DNA of 64,000 nt from Serilophus lunatus (taxonomy: Eukaryota > Chordata > Aves > Passeriformes > Eurylaimidae): contig VXBA01000142.1 of NCBI GenBank assembly GCA_013399895.1, positions 62,001 through 126,000 on the forward strand, written 5' to 3'. Below, one piece after another: positions 54,101 through 64,000 of the stretch. The translations under genes and the position numbers were made by a program. The notes under the pieces were generated by a model, which was given only the letters and a program-made list of their open reading frames with translations, was not told the DNA's origin and did no database searches. Position 1 is the first letter of the stretch. Each line of letters opens with the position of its first letter.

Positions 54101-55379
54101 AAAAAAATCCCATGTGTTCAAGGCTCTATATTCTCTCTTTCAAGAGCCAATAATGTCACAAACACCACCTGTGAAGCCCTGAAAGGGAGAACTACTCCCT
54201 GATCTGTGATTATGCAATTACAAGAATCCAGGCCCTTCAGCCGTATCTATTTATTGTCAGCCTCAGAAAATAGGCTGAGGACCATGTGGGCATGATGAGC
54301 CAGCTACCCTTCTGCTTACTGTAAGTGCACTGAAGAAATAAGGCAATGTCTGAACCGAGTGAAAAAGTTTGCACTGCCATTATATGTTCAATGGCTATTC
54401 CAGACATTAGTCTATTCCATTTCTGTGCAGTCGATCCAGCGCTCTTTATGAAGATTTAAGTTATTTACTTGTCACTATTAAGCATGCAATAATGATCCAA
54501 CGGGTTCGCCTGACTTAGCATTCCATAAACATCCATTTATTAATTACTTAAAAGCATTCAAAGCAACACAGCAAGCTGGCAGCATGACCCCGATTCCTTA
54601 TGTCTCTAGAGTACAAAACAGAAAAAATGCACTTTTTAAGAAACTGATACTCATCTCAGAACAAACAGGGTATTTTTTCCCCCTGAATATTTTAATGATA
54701 ACTACCTAGTGCGGAACTCGAAATCTCTGTTAAGAACTTCAAAATATTTTGACTGCAATGAAGTGCAGCACCTTATTGATTATGATGTTACTGTATGAAG
54801 AAGGAAGATCCCGCCTAGGCTTCTCTACTTCTTATGCATATGCCATTTTTTAATAATTCCATCCAAGGAAAAGAACTAATATAGAATAATCTAATGAAAA
54901 CAGGATTAGGAGAACTCTGATTTTTTCCTGACACGCGTCTCATTTTACGAGACAGGTAATGCCATTCAGAAAATCCCCCATAATTCTCTTCATTACGATT
55001 GCAGAGTTCCCTGAGATTCTTTTTAAGGAAACAATCAGCCTTTCCAGACTGATCTTGCCTGTATCCTCTGTCAGAATCTCAGTCTTGTTCACACAACACA
55101 AAAGAATGGCAGGGTGCTCCTTCCTAAATGACACTTCCAGCAGTATTGCTCTCTATGCATTGCTGCTCAGAAATAGCTAAAAAAATGCTAGGACAAATTT
55201 ATGCCAATAAAAAGCAGCCATCCCGGAAAGAGGCTTTTTGTAGTCGTTTTGGGGACAGAAACACTATTACGAACCAGTCCAGCCTGTCATTGCAGTCAGC
55301 TTGTTCCCTTCGGACCCTGAGAACCGAAAGGGAACACACAGGGGCTTCCTTAAATCACAGCCAGGAAAATTTCCAGCAG
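45116..55379. other. intronic, no recognised feature
   Basis: Ten kilobases between the youngest CR1 copy and the CpG island. Only the poly(G) run at 48049 stands out. Confidence 0.6.
48049..48060 (+). repeat. poly(G) run, 12 G
   Basis: A second isolated run of twelve G, in otherwise ordinary intron sequence; the length may vary between individuals or be miscalled. Confidence 0.9.
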
Positions 55380-56501
55380 TCACTTGCTTTACAGGGGGTT
55401 GTCTTGGAAGCGAGCCCCGGCCGCCAACATTACACAAGAAGCGACTGCCATCTTCAGGGGAGCCCCGGTACCAGACCCGCGCGTACCCTCCGCAAACATC
55501 GGTACTGAAGTTGTGACCAAAACCAAAGGCAGTTGTAAGCGCTTGGTGGTGGCAATCAACTCTACACAGCCCTCACTTCACTCCCTGCCTCTCTCTCCCA
55601 GGTAAAGAGAAGCTGTTTCCCCGCGCAGCACGGCGCAGGGCTCCCTCCTCTCTCCTCTCTGATGGCCAGCCGCGGGCACCGCTCCGGAACGGGGCGCCTC
55701 GCAGGAATCCCGCCGCGCTGCCGGGCGCTCCGCGGGGACCGGGACTGCAAATTTAACTCTTTCCGAGGAGCCAGCACCCCCGCGTCCCGCATCCATCCAC
55801 CTGCCACATACACCCGGGCGGGCGCTCAGCCGCTCCCACCCCGCCCGCCGGAGGGCAAGGAGTGGGGGAGACCCAACGAAACCGTGCAAGAACCTCCCTG
55901 CCTACTCCTCAAGCTACGGCCGCGGTACCGGCCCTTCGCGTCCCAGCGCCGCATGGGATATGCCGGACTGGCAGCGTATGGCCGTTGGCGGAGCGGGGGA
56001 GCGGAGCGGCCGGCGTGCATCTGTTGCTGAGCGGGTGGCGGCTGGCAGAGGAATGCGACCGGGGCTTCGCTGGGCGAGGCAGCCTTCCCCGTACCGGTGT
56101 ACGTGCGTTCCAAGGGAACTGGCTCCCAGCCGCCGCCGCCACCCAGGCACCCACCCGGGCCCACCCCCGGGCTGTAGGCGACTCCCGGGCAGGGGCGCCC
56201 CCGGGGTGGCGGAGGAAGCTCCAGCTGCCGAGGCAGCCGCTCCAGATACGCCGGGCGGGCGGGATACGGCCCGCCGGCTCCACGTCGTCCCCCTCCGCCG
56301 CGGGTCCCTACACATCTGCCGGCAGCCTGCGGGGCCCGGCGTGCAAGGCGACTCGGAGGCGCCGCTCATGGCCCCGCCGGCAGTCGCAGCCCCGGCCCGG
56401 GCGTCCGCGCTGCCCTTGCGCCCCTGCACCCGCAGCGCCCCGGGACTGGGCGGAGGCGCCCCCCCTGCGCCCGTCGTCGCGGGGCCCGCGGCGGTCCCTA
56501 C

Positions 56502-56816
56502 CTCCGTGTCGTAGAGCCGCAGGTCCAGGAAATAGGGGTTGAGCAGGGACTCGTTGCGGATCTGATCCATGGCCAGCTGCACGGCGGGCAGCACTCCCCG
56601 GCCGATTCTGCTCTTCTGGTCCTCCTCGGACTGGCTGAGCGGCATCAAGCCCATGATGGAGATCGGTGTGGTGGCGTTGGGGGGCAGCCCGGCCGCCCCC
56701 CGGGAGCTGCCCCGCGGCCAGCCCCAGCCCGGCGGCGCCCAGCCCAGGCACAGGAGCAGCAGTAGCATGGCAGGGCTGGAGGTGGCAGCGGCCGGTCTCC
56801 GCGGAGAGGGATGCAT
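56502..56816 (-). CDS. GABBR2: GABBR2 exon 1 (GABA-B receptor subunit 2, N-terminal part)
   Basis: First coding exon of the GABA-B receptor subunit that pairs with GABBR1 at the plasma membrane and couples to Gi/o. The frame encodes a leucine-rich signal peptide (MLLLLLCLGW), a Pro/Gly/Ser linker, then the start of the extracellular Venus-flytrap lobe: SIMGLMPL, RGVLPAVQLAM, RNESLL and YFLDLRLYDTE, which I recognise as GABA-B2. It ends at GAG with a GTAGGG donor (GT at 56500-56501), phase 0, where exon 1 of known GABBR2 genes ends. NAT and NES are possible N-glycosylation sequons. The first in-frame ATG is at 56816 (MHPSPRRP, A at -3, 105 codons); a second at 56768 (G at -3, 89 codons) begins directly at the signal peptide. 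I chose 56816 because mammalian GABA-B2 also has a Pro-rich stretch before the Leu run, but 56768 is possible. The upstream frame is open to about 57155 from a GTG, so it is not a stop-delimited start. Later exons are outside the window. Gene identity is near certain; the start is not. Confidence 0.95.
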
Positions 56817-57076
56817 GCTGCTGGATGGGGGGAGGAAGACGACTGAGGGTGGGGGGACGGACAGAGCGGCGGAAGGGAGCCGAGCCCCTCTCAGTCCGGG
56901 CGCATCCCCCGGCAGCAAAAGCCAAGGCGGGAGGAAAAAAACTGCCACTCTCCTCTTTCCTGGGAGCCTCGGGGTCTCCTTTCTCTTCCCCCCCTCCCCT
57001 CCCCTCCCCTGGCAATAATCCTTCTGGCAATGGCGTCTACTCCTTCCCAGGTCTGCCAGCTGCAACCACCAGGAGC

Positions 57077-57093
57077 AATAAATAAATAAATAA
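57077..57093 (+). repeat. short (AAAT)n tract in the GABBR2 5' region
   Basis: Four tandem AAAT units about 260 bp upstream of the first GABBR2 ATG, an AT-rich island within the CpG island. On the transcribed strand it reads TTTA repeats. Confidence 0.9.
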
Positions 57094-57302
57094 CCCCCGC
57101 CACCACGCACATAGACACGTTTCCCACCACCCTCCTCCGCTCTCCCCGGCAGCACAGCAAGGGAGCGGGACCTGTCTCCCCGGCAGCTCTCCCCCCTCTC
57201 CGCTCAGGGAGGGACAGCACCTCTCAGGCGCGGGGGGGGGCCGATCAGCCCTCATTGAACACCTCCCTCCTTCCCCCTCCTCCTCCTCCAAAAGGGGGGG
57301 GG

Positions 57303-57352
57303 NNNNNNNNNNNNNNNNNNNNNNNNNNNNNNNNNNNNNNNNNNNNNNNNNN
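57303..57352. other. assembly gap of 50 Ns
   Basis: Exactly 50 N characters, bounded on the left by a run of G (after CAAAA) and on the right by G followed by a long run of A. The round number suggests a placeholder of unknown true length. It lies about 490 bp upstream of the first GABBR2 ATG, in the likely core promoter or 5' UTR. Confidence 0.98.
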
Positions 57353-57794
57353 GAAAAAAAAAAAAAAAGGATGCTCCGGCAGAAAACGCTGATGAGGAAA
57401 AAGCCCCCCCTAGAGCCGGGGAGGCGGAGGAGGGGAGCAGTGCCGAGCCGAGGCGGGGGTACTAGTGCCGCATTCCGCGGGAGATGGGGCAGCCCCCGCC
57501 GCGGGCGGGAGGCGCCGCCTGCGCCTGTCCTTCGGGTCGGGCAAAGCCTCTGGGCAGGATACGCGGGCGGGGGCAGAGCAAAGTGTTCGGCAGCGGGGGC
57601 CGTGCCGGGCCGAGCTCCCCTCTCACGGCATCAGCGTTCGCTGCCTTTGGGTCGGGCACCTTCTCCAGGTGGCGGTCCCAACGCGAGCGCGGGTGGGCGC
57701 AGGGAGGTGCGTGCTGTGCCAGCTGCCCATCCGCGAGCACGGGGAGGAGGGCGACGGCCGGGGCCCGCGCACTCTCCCCACGCGCGACCCGCCT

Positions 57795-57822
57795 CGCACA
57801 CGCACACGCACACGCACACACA
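57795..57822 (+). repeat. (CACACG)n / CA microsatellite in the CpG island
   Basis: CGCACACGCACACGCACACGCACACACA, an alternating purine-pyrimidine tract about 1 kb upstream of the GABBR2 start. Confidence 0.9.
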
Positions 57823-58105
57823 GCCCCGCTTCCAGCGCTGCCCGGGGCGGGCGGGATCCGCGCACACTCCTCGCCCTCCCCCGCGCACACTCGGCACGCA
57901 AACACGCTCCCACTCGAGATCGGCACCTCGCACACATGCATACACGCAGGCAGCCCGGGCCACGGCAGCTCTGCGGCACGCAGGAGCCGCGCGTTTCGCA
58001 AAGCAGAAGTCGTTTTGAGTTGTTTTTTTTTTTTTTTTTAAACTGGTTTCTTTTTCCCGCAGATTTGGCGGTTTTCTGTCAGCCTGGCACTGTTCGCGGC
58101 TGGCA

Positions 58106-58145
58106 AAAATAAATAAATAAATAAGTAAATAAATAAATAAATAAA
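58106..58145 (+). repeat. (AAAT)n microsatellite
   Basis: Ten tandem AAAT units with one G substitution (AAGTAAAT) near the middle, just outside the CpG island. Confidence 0.95.
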
Positions 58146-60104
58146 GGCTGCGCCAGGACTCTGAGCTCTTCCGAGGGCTGCCGCGGCCCTGCGAGTAGCC
58201 TGAGGGAGCCGAGCTCTTTCCACACCTGTTTTCCCAAGTAGTTGTCTCCATATGTCAGTGGCCATGGAGCATATCCCATATACAACACAAGTCCTTCTAC
58301 CTTCTTCCCAGCCTGTCCCCCTACCTCAGGGAACGTATTCACACTGCCCACCCACATCCATGGTCTGCAGAGTCCCTGAGCATCAGTGCACTGATCTGTT
58401 TTGTGGCAGGTGGATCCCACACAGGAGGTGGTACTGACAAAATGCAAAACTTTTCTTAACCCTGCCTTAGGTACTCCCCTTTCTGTACATATTCATAATT
58501 TTCCTGAGGTCACTGAGAGCAAACCTTTGAAGATCAACCTAATTCATCTAATTTATATCACATACATGATGGTGGCATCTGTGCAATAAATTGGAAAGAA
58601 TCTTCATGGATTAATACATTCTGAGATAATAATGATCTGACCTTGGGCTAAAAGGCCCCAACCGGTAATTTCATAATGCTACTTTAAAGCCTTTCCCTTG
58701 GAATGACATCCAAAAATGGTGACTTTACGGCATCAATAATGAAGAGTCCACCACATCTCTTGATAAATTATTTCAACCATTAATTAGTGTACTAAAAGGT
58801 GATTCATGTTCAATGTCAACTTGCCTTATTCCATCTTCCAATCACTCGTTCTCACCATGCCTTTATTAGCTTAAGGGGATGTAGTATTAGTGATCTCCCA
58901 TGCACATGGGCTAAGATTAATCACATTTTCATTTCATAACATAATTAGGCCAACTTTGCCTCACCTCAAGAATCATTTCTGGAGGCACTTCCAAGGGACC
59001 CCTCCTTTTTCCACATTGTGTGAGAACTGGACCTTCTAAACCTGTGATCTTCCAGCACTGGGCCATCAGCTGCAACCTCAGCACCTCCCTCAGCACCAGC
59101 CAGTTCCACAGGCAGGGCAGGTTGGAAAAGCAACTGGCTAACCAGCCAGTGTGTTGCCCTTGTGAGGATGCCTATTTATGGAATAATCTACACCATGTTT
59201 TGAATCCATATTGCCTAAAAGCATGACCTACTTCTTTACTCCTGTGCACTTGATCTTGCACTAGAATAAATCAAAAAATGAGCTTTGTTGGTATAATTGA
59301 CTTGTCGAGCAACTTAGTACCTGCAAACTTTCCAGTAACTCGTTTTCTTCCAAAAAATTATTGTAATGACACCAAGAATATTCTTAAGATGCCAACAGGA
59401 ATAGGTGCCATATTGATTTGTATAATGCTATTCTTAATCAGAATGTCATACGCTAAAGGATGCTTTGCCATTCTCAACTTGATATGCAATAGATACCAAA
59501 CTTGTCTGTTGAAATCTGTTTCACAGAAAATCATTCTTCACTGCTTGTATCTTGTATCATTCCGTGCTTTTCTCCAGTTCTCCAGTACTTGGTTACCAGC
59601 ACTACAGCTACATGGATCAATTTGGTGATCATTTTACAATATCGACAGCTTATTAACACACACACTTATATTGTCTCTGGAACATCATCAGCTTTCTAAG
59701 GTTTGGGTTGGGGGTTTTTAAAGCAATTTTCCAGTTTTTGAGAACTCGGTCTTTCTGAAAGAAAGCTTGAGTCTTGGCTCTGTGGTACAACAGAATTAAT
59801 GCCTTGAATATTATTAGCAACTATCTGACATCCTTCTTTGTAACTGCTGCAGCAGCAAACATCCCTTTGTTAGTCAGAGTGAAATGCATCTCCTCGCTGC
59901 TTTCCCAATACAGAAAGAGTTATTGCACAATTCCACTCAGTGTAAAGTTCAAGGCTTGCAGAGACCAACCGCCAGCAGTGCCCACGCCGTTCACTGGGAA
60001 GGCTGGAGAGATAGGGCAAAGAAATGCACCTAGGAACTGCAGAAGTCTGGTGTATAGCTGGATGTCATTTAAACCAAGAAAAGCTATGCTTCAAATTACA
60101 GCAT
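58146..60104. other. 5' flank of GABBR2, no recognised feature
   Basis: AT-rich sequence upstream of the CpG island. Frames at 59020-60166 are short and carry no domain motif. No neighbouring gene is visible. Confidence 0.6.
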
Positions 60105-60235
60105 TTAACACTTTGGTACTTCTGACCTTAATCTCTTGGTCACTGCATTCCCTATCAGTAAAATAGGGGTGCTCTTCCTTCATGGTAATACAGTGAAGAC
60201 AAGTTAATAAACATTTGGGAATCACTAAGACACGG
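60105..60235 (+). mobile_element. MIR-type SINE fragment
   Basis: CTGACCTTAATCTCTTGGTCACTGCATTCCCTATCAGTAAAATAGGGGTG followed by TTAATAAACATTTGGGAATCACTAAG corresponds to the MIR core and 3' part (cf. 'CATCTGTAAAATGGGG ... TTAATGTTTGTAAAGCACTTTGAGA'). It is more diverged than the copy at 20648 and lies about 3.3 kb upstream of the CpG island's right-hand AAAT tract. Confidence 0.6.
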
Positions 60236-62279
60236 TAACATTCAGTTTCTATAAAAACAGCTAAACAAAAAACCACAAACCAACCAAAAGAAAAAACAAA
60301 CAAAAAAAGCCCCACACTAAGAAAATAACTTTTATTTCTCAGGCTAGGGATTTATTACAGGGAACTAAATAAGGCAGATATTGAACAATGAGGATCAGGC
60401 AAAATAAGCCTTTCAAAATTCTTCATGTATGTCAGTGAGGCATGAAAAAGACAGTTTCACTCCTTTTGTAAGAAAAGCAACACAGAATAAAGCAAAAAAA
60501 CAGAAAATCATGTAATTAAAGATAATAGTGTAGTACATGCACTGAAGCTAACTTAGATTTCACAAAAACCTTTATTTCTGGCACTTAAATATTTAATGTA
60601 CAATGTGAAGAAAAACTTTCATGTTGTACACATTTTCAATATGATTCAATATCATACAGTTGTATTTTCTAAAGCCTACTTCTTTCCAATTCTCAGCACT
60701 GAGAAATTTCTTCTCTCATAGGTACTATCCTTTGTTTATGCAAAACAGAAGCCCAGGTAACAGCTTATTTTAAATAAAATGAGGCCTAAGAAGAATTGCA
60801 CAAATTGCTTATTAAAGATTCTATCAGATACATACACTTGCCCAGGTGCCTTTTTTTTTTTTTAGTTAGAAATCCCCAAATGTTTTGCTACCATGAAATG
60901 AGTAAAGCATATTCCCTAGGATGGAGTCCTCTGAAGCAGCACACATACTTTATCCGTTTTGAAAAAAGGCTTTATATTGTAATTTGGTGGTCCACATCAG
61001 ACACCCTCTGTGTCTGTTTATTCCTTGTTGGCTAAAATATCAGTTCACAAGAATTGAAAATCCTGTTCTCTTTACTCAAAAATCAAATGCCACTTCCTTC
61101 CTGGCACATTACCCAGTCATTTCAGCATTTCAACCATGTGAATCCTTCAACCACATTTCTGTAAAAACAGTGTCAAGTATCTTCCCGTTAATGATTGCTT
61201 CCAATTTCTCAGTTATTATCAAGTCTTCTCACAGTGTATGCACAGTTAACATTTTTTTTCTGCATATATTCTTTGTATTTGTTCAATACAGACTACCTAA
61301 TTAATTAATTTCATATCTAAGTGTCTGTACTGGTATGACTCTCTTGACCATTTTTTCTTCAGTTGCAAATTAAGTATCTTCAGAGCGTGGATAAAGTCAA
61401 GAAATGCAGAAAACTCATTTTTCCCTTAACACCAACAAAGAAATTGCAAGTCTTCTCCCACTCTGAGAGATGGTGTGATGCTACATGAAACCATAACACT
61501 ACCCATCAGGCCAGTGACTCACATTCCATCTTCTCATTACTTTTGGAGTTTGGAGAGGTTACTGAAATGGTCCTGCCCTGTCTTTGTGTTCAATCCCCTT
61601 TGTAAATCCTGGAACCATGCAATTCCCGTCAGTGCTGGCTGGGACTGGTCTAATCAGTCTTTGTCTATTCATAAAAATGTCAATGAGCAATGAATTGAAA
61701 AAAGATTGAAAACTGTCGATCTAAGCATATTAATTTTAATACTACATACACATGCATAATGTTTTTCTTCTGTAAATGGGAAGTGGAAGAACACTGCAAT
61801 GCTATAATTTAAGCCCAGCAATTGCTGTTACACCCTCACAAAACAGGGAAGCTCTACTACCCTTCTGTTCCCTCCCTCCCTCATAGGGACTTTCCGACCT
61901 TTCAGCTAACTTAATAGCACAAAGTTACGTATTTGTTACAAGCCTGTACAGCATTCTCAAACACTGCCGAAACCCCCCCACAAATACAAGCGTATATACA
62001 CGACCAAATGATCCTAACTCTATAATCTCTCTAGATATCTTGATTGTTACATCTTTATGTCAGGGTATGGGAACAAAGCTCAACTCAAATCTAGAGGCTT
62101 TAAGAGAGCTGAATGAAATTAAAAGAGCATCATATTTTAAATTACCAGCCAAGCAGTGTCACTGTGTAACTGCTTATGCTTTCATAAATAGGGAATAGAA
62201 GCACAGTCTCATCAGTCTTCACTTTTGATGTTATCAACTAACATGAATTTACCCTTGCAGTACATCTTACCAGTTCCTA
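60236..62279. other. 5' flank of GABBR2, no recognised feature
   Basis: AT-rich sequence between the MIR and the solo LTR; no gene or repeat recognised. Confidence 0.6.
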
Positions 62280-63415
62280 TGTTTTGGGTTTTCTGTGGCC
62301 AGGTCTTGGTAGCGGTGGGGGGCTGTAAGGGAGGCTTTTTTTAAAAGCTGCTGGAAACTTCCCCCATGTTTGGCAGAGCCAATGCCAGCCAGCTCCAGGC
62401 TGGACCCAATGCTAGCTAAGGCCAGGCCAACCAGGAGTGACAGTAATGCCTCTGTGATAACATATTTAAGAAAGAAGGGGAAAAAAAAATTAAGGGGTAG
62501 ATGAAGACGGAAGCTAAAGAGGAGCAGAATGAGAACATGTGAACAACAATGCAGACACCAAGGTCAGTGGAGGAAGGGCAGGAGGTGCTCCAGGCTTTAG
62601 AGCTGAGGTTCCCCTGCAGCCCATGGTGAAGACCATGGTGGACCAGCTGTGCTCCTGCAGCCCATGGAGGACCACATGGGTGCAGAGATTCACCTGCAGC
62701 CCGTGGAGGAGCCCCTGCCAGAACAGGTGGATGCTGGAAGTGGGCTGTGGCCTGTGGGAGGCCCATGTTGGAGCAGGGTCCTGGCAGGGACTGACTGACC
62801 CATGGGGAGAGGAGCCCACACTGGAGCAGGATTTCCTGGTAGGACTCGTGACCTGTGGGGGACCCACACTGGAGCAGCCTGTACCTGAAGGACTGCACCC
62901 TGTGGAAAAGTGACCCCTGTGGCAGCCGTGTTGAAAGAACCGTTGACTCATACTAGAGCAGTTCGTAGAGGACTGTTTCCCATGGGATAGACTCAAGCTG
63001 GAGAAGTTCATGAAGGACTGTCTCCTGTGGGAGAGACCCCATGAGCTGCAGGGGAAGGACTCATCTCTCAGCAGCGGCAGAAACAACAACTGACCATAAC
63101 TCTCATTCCCCACCTCCCTGCACCACTGGGGGGGAGGAGGTAGAACTTGGAAAGAGGAATGTGGGAAGAAGGTGTCTTTAAGATTTATTTTACTTCTCAT
63201 TCTTAATCTCTGATCCTGTCAGTAATAAAGTCAATTAATATCCCCATTTGGAGTCTGTTTTGCCCGTGATGGTGTTCAGTAAGGAATCTCTTGTGGTCCT
63301 TATCTCAACTCACAAAATCCTTTGTTATATTTTCTCTCCTCTGCCTGTTTGCAGCGGGGAGTAAGAGAACGGCTTTAGCGGGTATCTGGCATCCAGCCAG
63401 GCTGAAACCACTACA
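62280..63415 (+). mobile_element. solo LTR of the same retroviral family, about 1.1 kb
   Basis: Begins TGTTTTGGGTTTTCTGTGG and ends AACCACTACA (TG...CA). It aligns end to end with the 10606-11698 copy in opposite orientation. CATATTTAAGAAAGAAGG at 62461-62478 is the TATA region and AATAAA at 63224-63229 the polyadenylation signal, so the LTR reads on the plus strand, antisense to GABBR2. I see no matching target duplication (TCCTA before, AAATA after), so the flanks have mutated or been rearranged. The open frames 62416-63200 are by-products. Confidence 0.88.
62590..63060 (+). repeat. degenerate minisatellite inside the LTR
   Basis: The LTR centre is built of diverged units of roughly 45-60 bp, each carrying a form of CTGCAGCCCATGGAGGA or GGAGCAGG...CTG...CCCTGTGG. 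The same units occur, in reverse complement, at about 11000-11400 in the other LTR, so the repeat predates both insertions. It accounts for the unusual LTR length and for the long spurious frames. Confidence 0.7.
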
Positions 63416-64000
63416 AAATATAACAAATATTGAACACAATTTTGAATCTCTGTTTCAGCAGAGCCAGGAAGAAATACTGTTTCCAATTCATGTTGACTGA
63501 TGCATGTACAATTATGAGTGTTGTTCCTGAGTGTTTGTGCAAGCTCTAACAATCCCTCGTCACAATGGTTTGGTCAAGACTGCACATACAGAGGTTTTAG
63601 TGGTTTATTTCTTAGAAGAAAGGTTCATATATTGTCCTCTGTTGAAGTGAAAAATCCAGGAAGTTCTAGCCCATGTTGAAGAACAATAGTTTTTAAATGA
63701 AAGGAAAATGGTGAAGGAAAAAAAATGCCAAAATATTTACCTGATGATTTCAAATAAATATGATAATTAGACACCAGACTTCAATTTGGATTGCGGGTTT
63801 TTTTTTTTTTATTAATAAGGAAATACAAAGACTAAGAAATAAGCCTTGACTTGTGACTGAAGTCCTCCAGTTTTTCATTTCTTTGAGGCATTCAACCCCA
63901 TCTCTACTCAGAAGAAGCCCAAAGTCTCTAGTCCATTCCTCAGTGGGTAGCCCTGACTTCCTGCAAAAGGAAGTCTGGAGAGTGACTCAGATGTTTGATG
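63416..64000. other. 5' flank, no recognised feature
   Basis: AT-rich sequence after the solo LTR with a 13-T run near 63798; nothing else seen. Confidence 0.6.

Larger units (their letters stand above)
1..56501 (-). other. GABBR2: presumed GABBR2 intron 1 (partial)
   Basis: Everything downstream of the exon 1 donor in the direction of transcription. I did not recognise the second GABBR2 exon anywhere in it, so the intron probably runs past the start of the window; a very large intron 1 fits the known large size of this gene. The intron contains the duplicated GABA-B-like exon, most of the repeats listed here, and long unannotated AT-rich stretches. That it is a single intron is an inference, because no transcript evidence is available. 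Confidence 0.7.
55380..58020. promoter_or_regulatory. GABBR2: CpG island spanning the GABBR2 promoter, 5' UTR and exon 1
   Basis: The sequence changes abruptly from AT-rich to very GC- and CpG-rich at about 55.4 kb and back after about 58.0 kb. Many GGGCGG/CCGCCC-type Sp1 boxes are visible. No convincing TATA box precedes exon 1, as is usual for a CpG-island promoter of a neuronal receptor gene. The transcription start is not determinable; it should lie above 56816, possibly near the N gap. Long open frames on both strands here (for example 55862-56542 plus and 57371-58018 plus) come from high GC and few stop codons and were not called as genes. Confidence 0.85.

Noticed and set aside
55862..56542. 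226-codon plus-strand frame across the CpG island
   Set aside because: Antisense shadow of GABBR2 exon 1 and its flanks; Arg/Pro/Ala-rich composition reflects GC content only.
57371..58112. Several 180-215 codon frames right of the assembly gap
   Set aside because: Overlapping frames on both strands with Arg/Pro/Gly and HTHTHT runs from the CACACG repeat; typical of stop-poor GC-rich DNA.
62514..63200. 228-codon minus-strand frame
   Set aside because: Antisense frame of the second solo LTR; equivalent to the frame in the first LTR and not a gene.
1..64000. CRISPR arrays, operons, tRNA or rRNA genes
   Set aside because: No regularly spaced direct repeats, no cloverleaf or rRNA-like sequence seen; the window is eukaryotic intron and flank.

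Overview
The window looks like vertebrate, most likely bird, genomic DNA. It is AT-rich with sparse coding sequence. Its recognisable repeats are CR1 LINE fragments in both orientations, two solo retroviral LTRs of about 1.1 kb, and old MIR-type SINEs. CR1 also dominates turtle and crocodile genomes, so 'bird' is inferred from the overall repeat mix.

One known gene is certain: the first coding exon of GABBR2 (GABA-B receptor subunit 2), on the minus strand at 56502-56816. It sits in a CpG island (about 55380-58020) that carries a 50-N assembly gap at 57303-57352. Everything below 56502 is read as GABBR2 intron 1, because no exon 2 was recognised; 58-64 kb is its 5' flank.

The most interesting item is a second, divergent copy of the same exon inside that intron, on the same strand at 41644-41889. 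It encodes a start Met, a signal peptide, the first strand and helix of the Venus-flytrap lobe (shared GVLPAV and YDT blocks) and a consensus splice donor at the same residue and phase as GABBR2 exon 1. It is either an alternative first exon that swaps the extreme N-terminus of GABA-B2, or exon 1 of a tandem GABA-B-receptor-like gene whose other exons lie outside the window.

Layout: 1-10.6 kb, intron with a CR1 fragment, a putative short LTR and a pyrimidine-rich tract; 10.6-11.7 kb, solo LTR (minus) with 5-bp target duplication; 11.7-25.8 kb, intron with a MIR; 25.8-32.8 kb, cluster of CR1 fragments; 32.8-41.6 kb, intron without recognised features; 41.6-41.9 kb, GABA-B-like exon; 44.3-45.1 kb, internally deleted CR1; 45.1-55.4 kb, intron; 55.4-58.0 kb, CpG island with GABBR2 exon 1; 58-64 kb, upstream flank with a second MIR and the second solo LTR (plus). 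All functional statements are from sequence reading only; no search was run.
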